Assembly: GCF_000373905.1 (NCBI RefSeq)
Contig: NZ_KB892706.1
Coordinates: forward strand, 31,873 to 95,872
Direction: 5' to 3'
Length of the DNA: 64,000 nt
From: Mycobacterium sp. 155
Lineage (GTDB): Bacteria > Actinomycetota > Actinomycetes > Mycobacteriales > Mycobacteriaceae
Shown here: one piece after another, positions 25,992 to 34,111 of the stretch
Position numbering within the stretch: the stretch's first letter is position 1
Layout of the letters: each line of letters starts with the position of its first letter
The notes under the pieces: model-generated
What the model was told of the DNA's origin: nothing
Database searches by the model: none
The model's input: the letters and a program-made list of their open reading frames with translations, nothing else
Program-made: the position numbers and the translations under genes

Positions 25992-26829
25992 TTAGCCGTG
26001 GTCATGATGATGACCGTCGGTCTCCCCGCCAATCACCGCCAACCCAAGCTCATCAGGCACCGCGGCCGAAGGCGGCTGGGGCGCAACGACATCTGGTGGA
26101 ATGGGGTGTCCCTCATGAGGATCGTCCGCGGTGTCGAGTCCCATATCAATCACCGGTAGCCCGGACTCGGCGGGCACCGGTGCAGTCGCGGGTCCTGGCG
26201 ATGTTGGGTTCGGCGGAGCTACGGAGTCGGCGTGATCGGCGTCGTGTTGATGGCCCTCCTCGTGCGCCTCATGTACTGCCGGATGTTCCCCCTCCGCCTC
26301 GGCCACCTCGCCGTGATGATGGTGCTGATGGCCCTGGAGGCTCGAACTCAATCCCACCGCCACCGCGCCGGCCATCACGGTGTTCGCGCCGAGGAAGATC
26401 AGCGCCCTGCCGAAACCTGAGATTTCATCGGTTCGATAACGGCGAGACCACGCCCACCCTGCACCCATACCGACATAGCACTGAAGCAACAAGACCGAGA
26501 TACCAGCGGCCTCCACCCCCTCAGGTTGGCCGGCGTAAGGGCCGAATGGTGGACCAGCGGTGCGGGACACGAGCCACAGCGCGGCAGATCCAGCATTGGC
26601 TGCGACCCCGGCCGCGAGCACCAAAGTCGCCGGCTTCGACCACGCTACCAATGCCCAAACCAGTTGGGACACCGCAATGGATGCAAAAAAATACTCCCGA
26701 CGGCAGCCAATCGCGCCAGTGCATGGGCGCGACCGCGAAGTGAATCACCGCCGCGCCAACGGAGGCGACCGCGGCGCACTGAACCGCCCCGGGATGCCCG
26801 GAGACTCCGGACTCACCGGGGCGGTTCAA
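25992..26829 (-). pseudogene. His-rich membrane protein gene with a frameshift at a T7 run
   Basis: Two frames cover one protein. The frame from 26829 encodes ASVGAAVIHFAVAPMHWRDWLPSGVFF and then leaves the family pattern. The frame 25992-26672 continues with SQLVWALVAWSKPATLVLAAG, more membrane helices and a tail with His clusters (HQHHHH, HEAHEEGHQHDADHADS, HHHDHG) that would bind metal such as zinc, nickel or cadmium. The switch lies at 26685-26691, where the minus strand has seven T; six would restore one frame reading GVFFASIAVSQLVWAL. It is a mutation, a sequencing error or a slippery switch. The downstream part could still start at the GTG at 26672. The gene directly follows cadD, so cadmium or zinc handling is plausible. 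Confidence 0.7.
26780..26828. terminator. Perfect 13-bp inverted repeat after cadD
   Basis: The arms at 26780-26792 (TGAACCGCCCCGG) and 26816-26828 (CCGGGGCGGTTCA) are perfectly complementary around a 23-nt loop that itself contains a CCGGAG/CTCCGG mini-stem. It begins directly after the cadD stop, so on the minus strand it could end or attenuate cadD transcription. There is no T-run after it. It also overlaps the proposed 5' end of the His-rich gene. Confidence 0.6.
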
Positions 26830-27450
26830 TCAGAGACTTAAGGCGTGGCCTTCGATGAGGATGATGAGTCCGATGCTGATCAAGACGACGGGGAGCAGGA
26901 TGTGGCCCCAGCGGGATAGGGCGCGGGCGACGAGGGGATGGCGGGCGACGAAGTATCCGGTGACGCACCAGAGGGCGACCAGCGCGAGGAACACCGCGCT
27001 ATAGGCGAGGAGCCCTCCGGCGCTGGTAGTAGTGAAGACTGGGACGTAGACGCCGATGTTGTCGCCACCGTTGGCAAGGGTGACCGCGGCGACGGCCATC
27101 ACACCGGGACCTGTACTGCTGTGCTCCTCGGCCAGGTCTTTCGCGGGGGTGGTGTTGTCGGCACCGCGGGATCGGTGCTCGCGCCAGACGTTCCACGCTG
27201 CCCGCAGCCCCAGCGCCAAAGGGAGAAGACCCAAGTACGCAGTGGCAGTTTCTGGGAGCAGTCCTGCGCCGAGGGCGCCCACGACGGAAGCGGCGAGGAT
27301 GGCCGCGAAGCCAAGATATTGCCCGATGATGACCCGGACGACGCTTGTGCGGCCCACGGCTTGGCCGAAGAACAGCGCCAAGGTGACGATGTCATCGATG
27401 TTGGTGACGGCGAACAGGCCGACTGCCTGGCCGATGGTCCCGATGTTCAC
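26830..27450 (-). CDS. cadD: CadD-family cadmium resistance transporter
   Basis: A 206-residue membrane protein with six predicted transmembrane segments. It has the two family signatures FAVTNIDDIVTLALFF (residues 13-28) and TLANGGDNIGVYVPVF, whose Asp and Asn residues lie in the membrane. CadD proteins export Cd(II) and sometimes Zn(II). The length is normal. The ATG at 27450 begins the family N-terminus. It is followed by a strong hairpin and the His-rich membrane gene, and preceded by a CDF transporter fragment, so this is a divalent-metal segment of the island. Confidence 0.92.
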   Translation of the reverse strand: MNIGTIGQAVGLFAVTNIDDIVTLALFFGQAVGRTSVVRVIIGQYLGFAAILAASVVGALGAGLLPETATAYLGLLPLALGLRAAWNVWREHRSRGADNTTPAKDLAEEHSSTGPGVMAVAAVTLANGGDNIGVYVPVFTTTSAGGLLAYSAVFLALVALWCVTGYFVARHPLVARALSRWGHILLPVVLISIGLIILIEGHALSL

Positions 27451-27795
27451 CTAGCTCCCCACTATCGGGCACAAAGGGTACGGAACCGACTGCGTAGAGG
27501 AAGGGCGGGGGGATACTACCTGTCGGGTCAGTCGTCGCAGTAGTCGCAGTGGGCCTTGAGCGGCAGCAGTTTTGGTGATAGCCGGGGCGGAGCAGCAGAT
27601 GTCAACCTTCCAGGCGTTGATGCCCTCCCTTGTGGCGATCACGGCGATGACGATGGCCGCGATGGGATCGACCCAGGACCAGCCGAACAGACTGCTGAGG
27701 AGCAGTCCGACCAGCACGACCGCCGACAGATAGGTGCAGAGCAGGATAAGGCGAGAACTAGTGCTACCACTGATACAGGGCGACTTAACTTCCAT
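27451..27795 (-). pseudogene. Fragment of a cation-diffusion transporter
   Basis: The frame holds LILLCTYLSAVVLVGLLLSSLFGWSWVDPIAAIVIAVIATREGINAW (split here from flanking unrelated sequence, coding about 27558-27753). This is the last part of the membrane domain of CDF/cation transporters, including the VDPIAA helix with the metal-site Asp. The N-terminal helices and the cytoplasmic domain are missing, and the first 14 residues look unrelated. It is a truncated relic upstream of cadD. Confidence 0.7.
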
Positions 27796-27830
27796 TTGGG
27801 CATCAACGCGGGCGGCCGCGGCACGTTGGT

Positions 27831-29135
27831 CTAGCGAGCAAGGGGCGGACGCGTTGGTATCATCGCCGTCCGATGAACCCGCGGATGGGTTTCATACATC
27901 CGCACCGCGAGGATCAGACCGGATACCGCGGTGAGGGCGGCGACGGTCCAGATCGCGGCCCGGATTCCGAGGGTATCGGCGACGATACCGGCGAGCAGTG
28001 CGCCGACCGCGAAGCCGCCGTCTCGCCACAGGCGGTAGGTCCCGACCGCCCGGGCACGCCACGCCGGGTGTGCGACGTCTCCGATCGCAGCGAGCAGGGT
28101 CGGGTAAACCAGTGCGGTCCCCGCGCCGAGCATCACCGCGGCAACCGCCCATATCGCGAACGTGTCACCGAGTGCGATCAGGCTCAGAGCGATTGCCTGC
28201 AGCCACATTCCGGAGGCGATGAGCCATTTGCGGCCCCACCGGTCCGAGAGCGCGCCGGTGGCCAACTGGCCGGCCCCCCACACCGCGGGGTACAGCGCGG
28301 CCAGCACGCCGATCTTCCCGACCGACAGCCCGGCGGCGGCGAACAGGATCGGGAACAGGCCCCATGCCAGGCCGTCGTTGAGGTTGTTGACCAGGCCGGC
28401 CTGGCAGGCCGACGACAGCGCAGGCTCACGGAAGCTGGTCTGCACGAACACCTGCCGGTTGGTCAAGTCGCGGTGTAAGTGGTCGTGGCGGCCGTCGGCG
28501 CGGGCCACGTGGGTGGCGGCCTCGAGTCGGGCGTGTCCGCGGGTCTCCCTGACGGCCAGGGTGGACAGTCCCAGGCCGAGGGCGGCGAACGCAACACCGA
28601 GCAGGAACGGCGCCGGGCGCAAGCCATAGGACTCCGCCAGGTAGCCGGTGGCCAGGGCGGTGACCGCGACCGCGCCGTAACCGGCGGCCTCGTTCAGACC
28701 CATCGCCAGGCCGCGCCGTGCCGGGCCGACGAGATCGATCTTCATCACCACGGTGGTGGACCAGGTCAGGCCCTGGCTGATGCCGAGCAGCACATTGGCG
28801 ACGATGACCCACGACCACGACGGCGCCCAGATCAGCAACAGCGGCACCGGAACGGCGACCAGCCAACCCGCCACCAATACCGGCTTGCGCCCGAACCGGT
28901 CGGACAACGTGCCGGCGAAGTAGTTGGTCGCGGCCTTGGCCACCCCGAAGACCAGGATGAACGACAACCCGGCCGTGTAGGCGCGGATACCGAACACCCG
29001 CTCACCCAGCAGCGGTAGGACGGTCCGTTCCTGGCCAAGCATTCCGCCCACCAAGGCGTTGACGACGACCAGGAGGCAGAACTGAGCGAGGTTGGCCCGT
29101 AGCCCGAGGTGGGGTTCGCGGCCCTCGATCTTCAT
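27831..29135 (-). CDS. Major facilitator superfamily transporter
   Basis: A 434-residue protein with 12 predicted transmembrane segments in two halves. The MFS loop motif DRFGRKP (GTLSDRFGRKPVLVAG) follows helix 2, and its counterpart DRWGRKW is in the second half. A His-rich central loop (DGRHDHLHRDLTNRQ) joins the halves and could bind metal. The substrate is unknown. The ATG at 29135 overlaps the stop of the rhodanese gene (ATGA), so the two are coupled. In such pairs the exporter may handle sulfur-, selenium- or metal-related toxic compounds, which is inference. Confidence 0.9.
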   Translation of the reverse strand: MKIEGREPHLGLRANLAQFCLLVVVNALVGGMLGQERTVLPLLGERVFGIRAYTAGLSFILVFGVAKAATNYFAGTLSDRFGRKPVLVAGWLVAVPVPLLLIWAPSWSWVIVANVLLGISQGLTWSTTVVMKIDLVGPARRGLAMGLNEAAGYGAVAVTALATGYLAESYGLRPAPFLLGVAFAALGLGLSTLAVRETRGHARLEAATHVARADGRHDHLHRDLTNRQVFVQTSFREPALSSACQAGLVNNLNDGLAWGLFPILFAAAGLSVGKIGVLAALYPAVWGAGQLATGALSDRWGRKWLIASGMWLQAIALSLIALGDTFAIWAVAAVMLGAGTALVYPTLLAAIGDVAHPAWRARAVGTYRLWRDGGFAVGALLAGIVADTLGIRAAIWTVAALTAVSGLILAVRMYETHPRVHRTAMIPTRPPLAR

Positions 29136-29641
29136 GCGCCGGTTGCCAGTTCGCGGCCGGTGTCCTGCACCCAGTCGGCGGGTCCGCCGTCGAGCACGAT
29201 GACGTCGTGGTGTCCCGCCCGCTCCAGCAGGCTGGCGGCGCCCATCGCGCGCTCACCGTGCCCACACATCACCACTATGGGCTCATCGGGCACGTCGTCG
29301 GCTCGGTTGGCGACGTCGCCGAGTTCGATATGTATCGCTTCGGGCAGATGCCCGGCCAGATACTCGGGGCGTTGGCGGATGTCGAGGACCCGGCGTCCGC
29401 CGAGATGGTCGGCGCGGGTGAGCGCGGTCGACGCGACGTCATGGCCGGCTGCGGTCCACGCGCGCATTCCGCCGTCAAGTTCACCGATGAGGTTGCTGTA
29501 GCCGATTTTCGCGGCCTGCCAAGCGATCTCGTTGACGTCCTGGTCGGGGTCGCGCACGATGATCAGCGACCGGTCGAACGGGGCCAGCTCGAATGGGCGT
29601 TGGCCGCGGAAGGCCCGAGTCTCGCCCTGCTGATCGACCAC
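29132..29641 (-). CDS. Rhodanese-domain protein, possibly 5'-truncated
   Basis: A 169-residue protein. Residues 75-165 form a rhodanese domain with an active-site loop CGHGER (VVMCGHGERAMGA), so persulfide or thiosulfate sulfurtransferase activity is possible. Residues 1-65 look like the end of another rhodanese-like repeat without a catalytic Cys (EIAWQAAKIGYSNLIGELDGG). The frame stays open to about 29719 with plausible sequence but no good start, so this is probably the C-terminal part of a larger protein such as a beta-lactamase-fold/rhodanese fusion. It is translationally coupled to the MFS gene. Confidence 0.75.
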   Translation of the reverse strand: MVDQQGETRAFRGQRPFELAPFDRSLIIVRDPDQDVNEIAWQAAKIGYSNLIGELDGGMRAWTAAGHDVASTALTRADHLGGRRVLDIRQRPEYLAGHLPEAIHIELGDVANRADDVPDEPIVVMCGHGERAMGAASLLERAGHHDVIVLDGGPADWVQDTGRELATGA

Positions 29642-29939
29642 GATGACCCCGCACGCGAATTCCAGTACACCAGCACGGCTGGGACGTTCGTCGAGACCGA
29701 ACCGATCACCGATGTCGGCAGCTGACTAGGCTGGACGGTCGTCAGCATCGCCCGGGACTGGGACGTCGTATTCCCTCGAATCTGATCTGCAAATCATTGT
29801 CCCACAATCGAACTCGTGCTGAACCAGTGTGGCTCCAGCTTTAGGGCGTGGGGACGGTGTCGGGGCCTGCTGCGGCGTGAGTTGATCGGCCAGATCTCGC
29901 CCGATCTCGCCAGGCCGCGGCGTTGTCGGGTTGTGCGCA

Positions 29940-30257
29940 TCACTGCGCCGCCTCGTCGTCGTCGCGGCTCCCATCGCCGTCGAGGCAACGCTGAAGCAAG
30001 CTGATGAGCACGAGCTTGTCCTCGGCGACCGCTTCGGCGGTGACGAGGCGGTCGCCCACCGCGCGATAGCGGGGCTGGGCTGCTGCTGCTGCTGCTGCGA
30101 GCGTCGGATCGACCAACAGGCGGGTGGGTCGGCCCGGCACGCCCGCGAGTGCCGAATCCCAGGAGGGGGCTCGGTAGCGGACCGCCTCCGGTTGTCGGCC
30201 GGCATAGCTCTCGACGAGGACGGGAAGCGCGGGCGGCAGCGCACAGCGATCCATCAT
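29940..30257 (-). CDS. Small hypothetical protein downstream of eccA
   Basis: A 105-residue protein beginning 12 nt after the eccA stop on the same strand. Recognisable features are RPTRLLVDPTLAAAAAAAQPRYRAVGDRLV, with an alanine run coded by six GCT/AGC repeats (30079-30098), and a C-terminal helix EDKLVLISLLQRCLDGDG. No family is known to me. The tight spacing suggests it is the last gene of the T4SS-eccA operon. The 280 bases beyond it hold no supported gene. Confidence 0.55.
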   Translation of the reverse strand: MMDRCALPPALPVLVESYAGRQPEAVRYRAPSWDSALAGVPGRPTRLLVDPTLAAAAAAAQPRYRAVGDRLVTAEAVAEDKLVLISLLQRCLDGDGSRDDDEAAQ

Positions 30258-30268
30258 CTCGAGACCAA

Positions 30269-32029
30269 TCAGGTTGTCGTCAACCCGGCGGCAAGAGCGC
30301 GGGTCATGTCGTCGTCGTTGACTACCAGCGCATGGGGATCGGTCTGGGCCAACTCCTGCAACGCGTGCGGGGTCAATGTGTGTAGGCGGCGGGCGCGTTC
30401 ACGCTTGCAGCCCAGCACGATCTTGCGCACGTAGCGGCCGTTGCCGGCGAAGTCGAGCAGGGTGCCGCCGTCGTGGGGGGTGGCACGCAGCCGTTGCGCC
30501 TCGTCGTGCAGCAGCGGCCAGGCGCTGTCGGCCACCACGATTTTCTCCTTGCCGGCGATGTGGCGGCCGATGGCGACGATCTCGTCAGGGGTGTAGCTGT
30601 CGAAGGTCAAGGTGAAGTGGAACCGACTCGCCAGGCCCGGATTGGCACTCATGAAGCGGCGCATCTCTTTGGGATAGCCGGCCACGATCACCACCAGCTG
30701 GTCGCGGAAGTCCTCCATGTACTTCAGCAAGGTGTTGATCGCGTCCTTGCCGAACGAGTGGCCCTCCTGCTCGGGGACCAGACGGTAGGCCTCGTCAATG
30801 AACAGCACACCGCCCAAGGCGGATTCGCACACCTCCTTCATGCGCTGCGCGGTCTGGGAGACGTAGCCCACGACGAGGTCCTCTTCGGTGACCTCCACGA
30901 CGTCCGGGCGTTCGACCTTGCCCAGGCCATACAAAATCTCGGCGACGATGCGGGCGAAGCTGGTTTTGGCGGTGCCCGGTGGGCCTTCGAGCACCATGTG
31001 GCTTTCGTTGGTGCCGGAGACTTCCTGGCCTTGGGCGGCCAGCAGTTGGTCGATCTGAATCTCGGTGCGCCACACGGCGATCTGCTCTTTGGGGCCCTCC
31101 AGGCCGATCAGCTCGTCGAGGCGGGCCTGGGCGCGGGCCAGCACTTCCTGCTGGTCGGCGGCCAGCTGCGCGGCGTGGCGGTGTTCGCGGCTGGTCTCAG
31201 TGCCGCGGTCCCAGGGGTCGGTGCGGCTCGCGATGGTTTCCGCGTCGGTGATCACCAGGCGGTAGCTCGGGTCATCGAGGGCCTGGCGGGCGGCCTCCAG
31301 CACGACGCCGTTGACCGTGGCGGCGCGAAATGCCGTCGTGGCAGCCTCTTCGTTGCCGAGCTCGCGCAGGCACCACCCCTTTGTCAGGGCCACATCGGCG
31401 CCCACATACGGGTTGGTGGTGGTGATCGCGGCGGCCAGATCCAGGGCCGGCTGCAGTTTCCCCAGGCTGGCCGCCGCCGCCGCGGACAGCGCCTTAGTCG
31501 CCGCGGTGACCTCGTCGAGGACGTAGGTGGCGTCGGCGGGGGGACACACCGCCGTCACAGCCCGCACGTCGGTCCACCGCCGCGTCTGGTGAAACAAGCT
31601 GGCCTGCAGGAACTGCCGCCACTGGGCGGCCTGCGCATCGCAGATCAGCACCGGATCGTCGAGGATCTCGGCGGCCTCGTCCCAGCGTTGTGCGCCGATC
31701 AGCGCGCCGGCGTAGGCCATCGCGATGGACGCCCGCGACCACACCGGATGGGTCATGTACAGGGGTGCGTTGACCACGGCGTGCAGCTCGCCATCGGTGA
31801 ACCCGATGCGCCGTGTCTCGCGGTAGAGGGCGCGGGAGTTGCGGTGAGCCTCGGCCAGGGTGTCCAGGTCGGTGTCCCCGCATGCGATGCGGCCCAGCCA
31901 CGCATCGGACATGGCGGGGTTGGCGTCGGTGACATCGGCGAAACCGGCCAGGGCGGCGGTGGTGTCGCCGGCCTTGTAGCGGTGGATCGCGGCGTCGAAG
32001 GCGCGGCGCTGTTCGGTGGGGGAGGTCAT
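30269..32029 (-). CDS. eccA: ESX type VII AAA+ ATPase EccA
   Basis: A 586-residue cytosolic EccA. It has an N-terminal tetratricopeptide-like helical domain (about 1-290) and a CbxX/CfxQ-type AAA+ domain with Walker A GPPGTAKTS (about residue 351), Walker B VLFIDEAYR (about 411) and an arginine-finger region NPGLASRFHF. EccA acts with EspG on PE/PPE/Esx substrates. Full length for the family. Unlike chromosomal ESX loci, it does not adjoin the other ecc genes: it lies 57 nt downstream of the VirB6-like T4SS gene and is probably transcribed with it. Confidence 0.95.
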   Translation of the reverse strand: MTSPTEQRRAFDAAIHRYKAGDTTAALAGFADVTDANPAMSDAWLGRIACGDTDLDTLAEAHRNSRALYRETRRIGFTDGELHAVVNAPLYMTHPVWSRASIAMAYAGALIGAQRWDEAAEILDDPVLICDAQAAQWRQFLQASLFHQTRRWTDVRAVTAVCPPADATYVLDEVTAATKALSAAAAASLGKLQPALDLAAAITTTNPYVGADVALTKGWCLRELGNEEAATTAFRAATVNGVVLEAARQALDDPSYRLVITDAETIASRTDPWDRGTETSREHRHAAQLAADQQEVLARAQARLDELIGLEGPKEQIAVWRTEIQIDQLLAAQGQEVSGTNESHMVLEGPPGTAKTSFARIVAEILYGLGKVERPDVVEVTEEDLVVGYVSQTAQRMKEVCESALGGVLFIDEAYRLVPEQEGHSFGKDAINTLLKYMEDFRDQLVVIVAGYPKEMRRFMSANPGLASRFHFTLTFDSYTPDEIVAIGRHIAGKEKIVVADSAWPLLHDEAQRLRATPHDGGTLLDFAGNGRYVRKIVLGCKRERARRLHTLTPHALQELAQTDPHALVVNDDDMTRALAAGLTTT

Positions 32030-32086
32030 CGCTGTCCGGGGAGGCGATGGGCTGGCATCGGCAGGTCCAGGGTCGGTGGTGGCGGG

Positions 32087-34111
32087 CTATGGGTTGATGG
32101 GATCGACGGTAGCTGCTGTCGGGCCCTCGTCGTCAGGGGGCGGCGGTGCCGCCTCGTCGTGCGGGGGTTCGGGCGGGGGTGGGATCTCCTCGTCGTAGCC
32201 GGTCGTGGCGGTATCGGTGATCGGAGCAAGCGCCTGCGGAGATTGTCCTGTCGCCGCCAGCCCGGCGCCGGCAGTTCGGCGCTCCACTGCCGCGGCCGGG
32301 TCGACGCCGTCGGCAGTGGGGGCGGTGCGCCGGCGGCCACCTCGCTGCGGGTTGCTCGCCGCGGGGATGCGGTCAGCGCCGCCGGTGAGGGTCGGCGCCA
32401 TCGCCGCCGCCCCCGCGGTGACCACGCCGCCGGGCGAGCCGCCGCCCCCACCCCCATCCGGCGTCGGCGGGGCTGCCGTGGTGCGGGGTGCGGCGGGTGA
32501 CAGGCCAGCGGAGCGCCCCTCGATGTCGGCGGCGGGGGTCTCCCCGGCAGCGGGTACCGGTGCGAAACCGGGCCGTGGCTGGCCGAGCATCTCCCCACCG
32601 GCGGCGGCGGCGGCCTGATCGATGTGTTCCCAGGGCGTCGGGTTCTGCGCGGCCTTCGACCCGGACCGCAGGCCGCGCAGGCCGGACAGGGCTGCCGAGC
32701 CGCCTTTGCCGAGGGCCGCGTGCATGCCCATCCCGACGGCCACATCGGTGGCCCGCCCCATCATCGCGCGCCGGTGCGGGTGGCCGGCGACGTCGTGGTG
32801 GATGTGGCGTAGCAGCGCACACGCCGCGATGCACACCAGGCCCATCATCAGCACATGGGCGAACGGGTTGGTGCCGCCCAGCTGGCCCGGCAGCGGCAGG
32901 GCCACCAGGCGTTCGATCGCCAGACCGATCACCGACACGAACACGATGTAGACCAGGACCTCGATGCCGTGGCGGAAGAACTGCCAGGCGGTGTCGATGG
33001 CGTGGCGCTGCGCCGAGCCGGGGATGCCGCCCAACCACAGTGACGGCAAGAGCTTCGCGGTGGTCCACATCGCTTTGACCGACACCTTCAGCACCGCCCA
33101 GCCCGAGGCCACCATGAATATCCCCAGCAGCAGCGAGCAGCCCACCAGCACCAGCCCGATCCACACGTTGGCGCCGTCGAGGTGCTCGGCATAGCTGACG
33201 GCCGTCCGGTCGCCGCACTGGGTCATCGCCCGGATCGGCCCGTCGGGGGCGCCCTGGCGCACCGCCATCGTCCAGGCTGTGCTGCAGGCTCCGACGCGAT
33301 CAACCACATGCCCAAAGTTCCACAGCTGCAGCGGTTCACGCACCGTGTGAGTCAGGATGCTGGCGGTCAGGGTGTCGACCTGCCCGTCGAAGCCACCCCC
33401 ACTGACGCTGCCGTTGCGGGTGGCCGCCTCGGCCACCGAAAAGCCCACCCGACGGCCGAAAGCCAGGACCCCGTCAGGGCCGTACATTTGTGAGGCCGGA
33501 TCGGAGAACACCGCAATCGACAACGCCGGCAACGTCAGCGCGGTCAGAACCATGGTCCAGCCGCGCCCGACCTCGCCGCGCCGGATGGTGAACACCCCGG
33601 CGAACACCCCGATCGGCACGGCCACCAGCAGCAGACCCAGCCGGGTGGTCACCGTGATGATGCCGTCGGTGATCGCGCGGGCCAACTCGCCGACGACGGT
33701 GAGCCAGTAGGTGGACACTGTCATCCGAAACAGCCACAGCGACAGTGTGACAATCCCGATGAACAGGCCCGCCTCCGCGGTGAGCAGGTTGGCCGCGGTC
33801 GCATTGGCCAGCATCAACGCCAGCGTGTGACCCATCCACTGCATCCACGAACCGGGGTCTAAGCCCAGTTCCGGTGTCGTCTGGGCGATCTGGTCGCGGA
33901 TGCTGGCGATGGCGAAGGTGTAGTCACCCGGGGACACCCCGTAGGTGTCGTGCATGCCCGTCCAGCCCAGCACCATGCTGTTGGTGGCCGCGGCGGCTTG
34001 CGGGGCCGCGCACACCGCCACCGCCGACAGCGACCACAGCTCGGCCAGCACCGTGGCAGGCCGCCCGATACGCGGGTGGGTCAGCAGCCAGTAATGCCAG
34101 CGGGCGATCAC
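32087..34111 (-). CDS. VirB6/TrbL-like T4SS membrane channel protein
   Basis: A 674-residue polytopic membrane protein with a signal/anchor at its start, some seven or eight transmembrane segments up to about residue 440, and a 230-residue Pro/Ala/Gly-rich cytoplasmic tail ending in poly-Pro/Glu-Asp. The pattern of long helices with large loops and a disordered tail fits VirB6/TrbL proteins that form the inner-membrane channel. The GTG at 34111 overlaps the virB4 stop (GTGA); upstream residues in this frame are antisense-like. The assignment rests on topology and position next to virB4. Confidence 0.8.
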   Translation of the reverse strand: MIARWHYWLLTHPRIGRPATVLAELWSLSAVAVCAAPQAAAATNSMVLGWTGMHDTYGVSPGDYTFAIASIRDQIAQTTPELGLDPGSWMQWMGHTLALMLANATAANLLTAEAGLFIGIVTLSLWLFRMTVSTYWLTVVGELARAITDGIITVTTRLGLLLVAVPIGVFAGVFTIRRGEVGRGWTMVLTALTLPALSIAVFSDPASQMYGPDGVLAFGRRVGFSVAEAATRNGSVSGGGFDGQVDTLTASILTHTVREPLQLWNFGHVVDRVGACSTAWTMAVRQGAPDGPIRAMTQCGDRTAVSYAEHLDGANVWIGLVLVGCSLLLGIFMVASGWAVLKVSVKAMWTTAKLLPSLWLGGIPGSAQRHAIDTAWQFFRHGIEVLVYIVFVSVIGLAIERLVALPLPGQLGGTNPFAHVLMMGLVCIAACALLRHIHHDVAGHPHRRAMMGRATDVAVGMGMHAALGKGGSAALSGLRGLRSGSKAAQNPTPWEHIDQAAAAAGGEMLGQPRPGFAPVPAAGETPAADIEGRSAGLSPAAPRTTAAPPTPDGGGGGGSPGGVVTAGAAAMAPTLTGGADRIPAASNPQRGGRRRTAPTADGVDPAAAVERRTAGAGLAATGQSPQALAPITDTATTGYDEEIPPPPEPPHDEAAPPPPDDEGPTAATVDPINP

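Noticed and set aside
30079..30098. GCT trinucleotide tract as a possible microsatellite
   Set aside because: Only about six units, encoding alanines in a plausible small protein; noted in that entry, but no evidence of variability.
30473..32500. 675-codon open frame on the plus strand
   Set aside because: It is antisense to eccA and the VirB6-like gene; its translation is His/Gly/Arg-rich without domains, as expected for the mirror frame of high-GC coding DNA.
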